Origin: an uncultured Cocleimonas sp.
Lineage (GTDB): Bacteria > Pseudomonadota > Gammaproteobacteria > Thiotrichales > Thiotrichaceae
Direction: 5' to 3'
DNA length: 9,162 nucleotides
Assembly: GCA_937974135.1 (NCBI GenBank)
Contig: CALJIH010000122.1
Location: 1-9,162, forward strand
The number at the start of each line of letters is the position of its first letter. The first letter of the stretch is position 1. The notes under the pieces were generated by a model. That model was not told where the DNA came from. It saw only the letters and a program-made list of their open reading frames with translations, and ran no database searches. This document shows positions 6,985 to 9,162 of the stretch, piece after piece. Both the position numbers and the translations under genes were made by a program.

Positions 6985-7016
6985 AAAACCACCAAAAGTG
7001 GGGGGGGGTGTCTTTT
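6985..7016 (-). repeat. Dispersed 3'-end repeat, copy 5
   Basis: On the minus strand it reads AAAAGACA, nine C (complement of 7000-7008), ACTTTT, GGTGG, then TTTT. It begins 12 bases after the rhlB stop, in the sense orientation relative to rhlB. In this copy CACC and GGTG inside the outer A and T tracts are complementary, so it could fold alone as well as with copy 4. Confidence 0.85.
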
Positions 7017-7028
7017 TAATAACTATAT

Positions 7029-8393
7029 TTAAGCTGTTTTTGGTTTGTCTGATTTAGGCGTGTTACTTGATTTATTGGATTTTTTACCTTTGTAACCGTT
7101 TCTATTTTTATTATTCCCTGAAAACTTCTTTCCACCTTTTCCGCCAGGCTTGCCACCCTTTTTTGGATGATGGGGTACGCGATTTCTAGTAATTCGCTTT
7201 CTCGGCTTTAAGTCTTCTGCCAATACATCTGATGTAACACTCGCCATGGGAACAGCCATACCAATGTATTGTTCGATTTCTGGTAAATAGAATGCTGTGT
7301 CCTCGCAAGCAAAACTGTGTGCTTCACCCGAAGCACCCGCACGCGCGGTTCTGCCAATTCGATGAACATAATCTTCAGCAATCTGCGGCAAATCAAAATT
7401 AAACACATGTGATACTTCGTCAATGTGCAAACCACGCGCTGCTACGTCTGTTGCTATCAAAATTTGATGCTTTCCATTCGAGAATTCTCTAAGTAATTGC
7501 TGGCGTTTGTTTTGACGCACATCACCTGAAATCAATACTGCTTGAATATCGTTGCCACGCAAGAAATCATCAATGGTCTCAGCATTACGCTTGGTATTCA
7601 CAAACACAATAGCGCGATGAGGTTCTAACTTTTGAATCAATCCAACCAATAGCGGGACTTTTTCATCGTTAGATGGATAGTAAACCGATTGATCAATTTT
7701 TTTGGTATTCACCGCTTCCGCTTTTACTTCAATCTTTTGCGGTTGGTTCATGTGTTCGTAAGAAAGCTCCATCACTCGATGTGACAAGGTGGCTGAGAAC
7801 ATCATGCTCAAACGTTTTTCTGGTTTTGGTAGTCGTCTCAACAAAAAACGGATGTCTTGAATAAAGCCCAAATCCAACATGCGGTCAGCTTCATCTAATA
7901 CCAAACCTTGGCATTCATGCAGGCTAAATACTTTCTTTTTCCAATAATCGATAATACGACCTGGAGTACCAATTAAAACATCGACGCCAGCTTCGATCGC
8001 TTTTTGTTGTTTATCGTAACCCGTGCCACCATAAGCTAATGAAAACGTAAGATCCGTATTTTTTCCAAGGACTTCAGCGTCTTTTGCAATTTGAATCGCT
8101 AACTCACGCGTGGGTGCGAGTATCACAAAACGCACTTGTGCTTGATTGCGTTTATTGAATTTAGGTTTAGGGTTTTTAATTAAATGCTGAAACGCTGCTA
8201 ATAAAAAGGCGGCTGTTTTACCCGTTCCAGTTTGCGCTTGGCCGGCAATATCTTTACCCGTAAGACTAACAGGTAAGGTCTTCGCTTGAATAGGCGTACA
8301 AAATTCAAAACCTGCGTCGTCAATTGATGATTGTAATTCAGGAAGTAGATCTAGTTCTGAAAAGCGGGTTTCGCTCAGATGGGTTGTATCCAT
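7029..8393 (-). CDS. rhlB: DEAD-box ATP-dependent RNA helicase, RhlB-like
   Basis: An ATP-driven RNA unwinding enzyme of the cytoplasm; the RhlB family works in RNA turnover, in E. coli as part of the RNase E degradosome. The 454 residues carry all helicase motifs: the Q motif with Phe11 and CTPIQ (32-36), AQTGTGKT (53-60), PTRELA (94-99), TPGR (143-146), DEAD (167-170), SAT (200-202), VFVNT (263-267), ATDVAARGLHI (314-324) and HRIGRTARAG (344-353). The N-terminus (THLSETRFSELDLLPEL), AGQAQTGTGKT, and the block after motif VI (ACEDTAFYLPEIEQYIG) resemble RhlB more than RhlE, SrmB or DeaD. The tail from about 396 is rich in Lys, Gly and Asn, longer than in E. coli RhlB (421 residues), and probably binds RNA. 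The start follows the aroE stop by 17 bases, with no clear Shine-Dalgarno sequence, suggesting an aroE-rhlB operon. Confidence 0.9.
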   Translation of the reverse strand: MDTTHLSETRFSELDLLPELQSSIDDAGFEFCTPIQAKTLPVSLTGKDIAGQAQTGTGKTAAFLLAAFQHLIKNPKPKFNKRNQAQVRFVILAPTRELAIQIAKDAEVLGKNTDLTFSLAYGGTGYDKQQKAIEAGVDVLIGTPGRIIDYWKKKVFSLHECQGLVLDEADRMLDLGFIQDIRFLLRRLPKPEKRLSMMFSATLSHRVMELSYEHMNQPQKIEVKAEAVNTKKIDQSVYYPSNDEKVPLLVGLIQKLEPHRAIVFVNTKRNAETIDDFLRGNDIQAVLISGDVRQNKRQQLLREFSNGKHQILIATDVAARGLHIDEVSHVFNFDLPQIAEDYVHRIGRTARAGASGEAHSFACEDTAFYLPEIEQYIGMAVPMASVTSDVLAEDLKPRKRITRNRVPHHPKKGGKPGGKGGKKFSGNNKNRNGYKGKKSNKSSNTPKSDKPKTA

Positions 8394-8410
8394 GTTTATA
8401 TATTCTTATA

Positions 8411-9162
8411 TTATCCCAGCCACGACATTCGCATCGCTTCTAGTACGGGTTTAGTGTCTGGCATTTTACCGCGCCAGATGGAAAATGATTCCGCTGCTTG
8501 CTCTACAAGCATCCCCAAACCATTCATAACTTTGGCAGCACCTTGATCTTCGCACCAGTTTTCAAATGCAGTGGGTCTACCGCCGTACATCATATCATAA
8601 CAATGCACCCCTGAGGCTAAACAGCTTTCAGGTATGGGTGGCATAATGCCTTGTAAACTTGCGGCAGTACCATTAATGATTAAATCGAACTCGCCTTGTA
8701 TGTTAGCAAAGCCTCCTCCAGATAATTCGCATGGAGAGTTTTCAGATAATTGTTCAGTCAGACCTTGCATATCATCAGCTAACTCAAGCGCACGCTCCGG
8801 CGTTCGATTAGCGATAAAGATCTGCGTAGGCATTTGCATTAACAATGGTTGCATAACACCACGCACCGCACCGCCTGCGCCTAACAAAAGAATACGTTTT
8901 CCTTGAATCAGGCTTTGATGATTCTCAACCAAATCGCGTACTAGTCCTATACCATCTGTATTGGTGCCATAGATTGTTCCATCATCCCGAAATACCAAAG
9001 TATTTACTGCACCTGCATTTTGCGCATAGTCACTTAGTTCATTTGCCAGTTCAAAGGCTTCTTGTTTAAACGGAACTGTGACATTCAAACCTTTACCATT
9101 GCCTTGAATAAATTGTTTTACTGTCTCTTCAAACTTATCCACTGGTGAAAGCAATGCTTCGT
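8411..9162 (-). CDS. aroE: Shikimate dehydrogenase (5' partial)
   Basis: Reduces 3-dehydroshikimate to shikimate with NADPH in aromatic amino-acid synthesis. The frame is open to the right edge, and by comparison with E. coli AroE roughly the first 33 residues are missing, so the real start is outside the window. Seen in the 249 visible residues: GLNVTVPFK, with the catalytic Lys; NAGAVNTL; NTDG, whose Asp is 37 residues after that Lys, the same interval as Lys65 to Asp102 in E. coli; the Rossmann loop LLLGAGGAVRGV; NRTPERA, with the Arg expected to contact the NADP phosphate; INGTAASL; YDMMYG; and NGLGMLVEQAAESF near the end. These identify AroE rather than YdiB, although NAD/NADP preference is not proven. 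The stop TAA is 17 bases before rhlB. Confidence 0.95.
   Translation of the reverse strand, partial: EALLSPVDKFEETVKQFIQGNGKGLNVTVPFKQEAFELANELSDYAQNAGAVNTLVFRDDGTIYGTNTDGIGLVRDLVENHQSLIQGKRILLLGAGGAVRGVMQPLLMQMPTQIFIANRTPERALELADDMQGLTEQLSENSPCELSGGGFANIQGEFDLIINGTAASLQGIMPPIPESCLASGVHCYDMMYGGRPTAFENWCEDQGAAKVMNGLGMLVEQAAESFSIWRGKMPDTKPVLEAMRMSWLG

Larger units (their letters stand above)
6948..7017. terminator. Bidirectional hairpin between convergent genes
   Basis: Fourteen bases (6948-6961, AAAAAGACACCCCC) pair perfectly with 7004-7017. After a bulge made of one T on the left and four surplus G on the right, ACTTTT (6963-6968) pairs with AAAAGT (6994-6999). This gives about 20 pairs around a 25-base loop, with A runs on one flank and T runs on the other, whichever strand is read. 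It lies between the stops of the CopD-like gene (+) and rhlB (-), the expected place for a two-way intrinsic terminator. It is built from repeat copies 4 and 5. Confidence 0.75.

Noticed and set aside
742..7016. Repeat copies as a CRISPR array
   Set aside because: The copies are far apart, vary in sequence and orientation, and have whole genes between them rather than short uniform spacers.

Overview
The window looks like a piece of a gammaproteobacterial chromosome of moderate to low G+C. This rests on the style of its housekeeping genes: a bacterial-type ProS with the editing insertion, an enterobacterial-length PurH, and an RhlB-like helicase next to aroE. The genus cannot be read from the sequence. 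No phage, plasmid, CRISPR, IS transposase, rRNA or tRNA gene was seen.

Layout, left to right. The 3' half of a MocR/PdxR-like regulator enters from the left edge (+). Next come proS (+) and a membrane fatty acid desaturase (+). The desaturase converges on an MFS transporter (-), and the two stop codons overlap. The MFS gene diverges from purH (+), and purH is followed closely by a small CopD-like membrane protein (+). That unit converges on an aroE-rhlB pair on the minus strand, and aroE runs off the right edge. The probable transcription units are [mocR-like], [proS, possibly with the desaturase], [MFS], [purH-copD-like] and [aroE-rhlB]. They serve translation, lipid modification, transport, purine synthesis, the shikimate pathway and RNA turnover. 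They do not form one pathway.

The most notable feature is a dispersed repeat of about 30 bp, present five times. It reads AAAAGACA, then a run of 5 to 9 C, then ACTTTT or a close variant, then 5 or 6 variable bases, then TTTT. Each copy sits at or within 12 bases of the stop codon of a gene that ends a predicted transcription unit, and all five are in the same orientation relative to that gene. The two internal operon junctions (purH to copD-like, aroE to rhlB) lack it. Copies 4 and 5 face each other between convergent genes and can fold into a long hairpin. Copy 3 supplies both stop codons of the desaturase/MFS convergent pair and encodes the last ten residues of the desaturase. Copies 2 and 3 bracket the desaturase gene as an inverted pair. 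The family could be a REP-type element, a repeated transcript-end signal, or both. The rest of the window is ordinary core genome.
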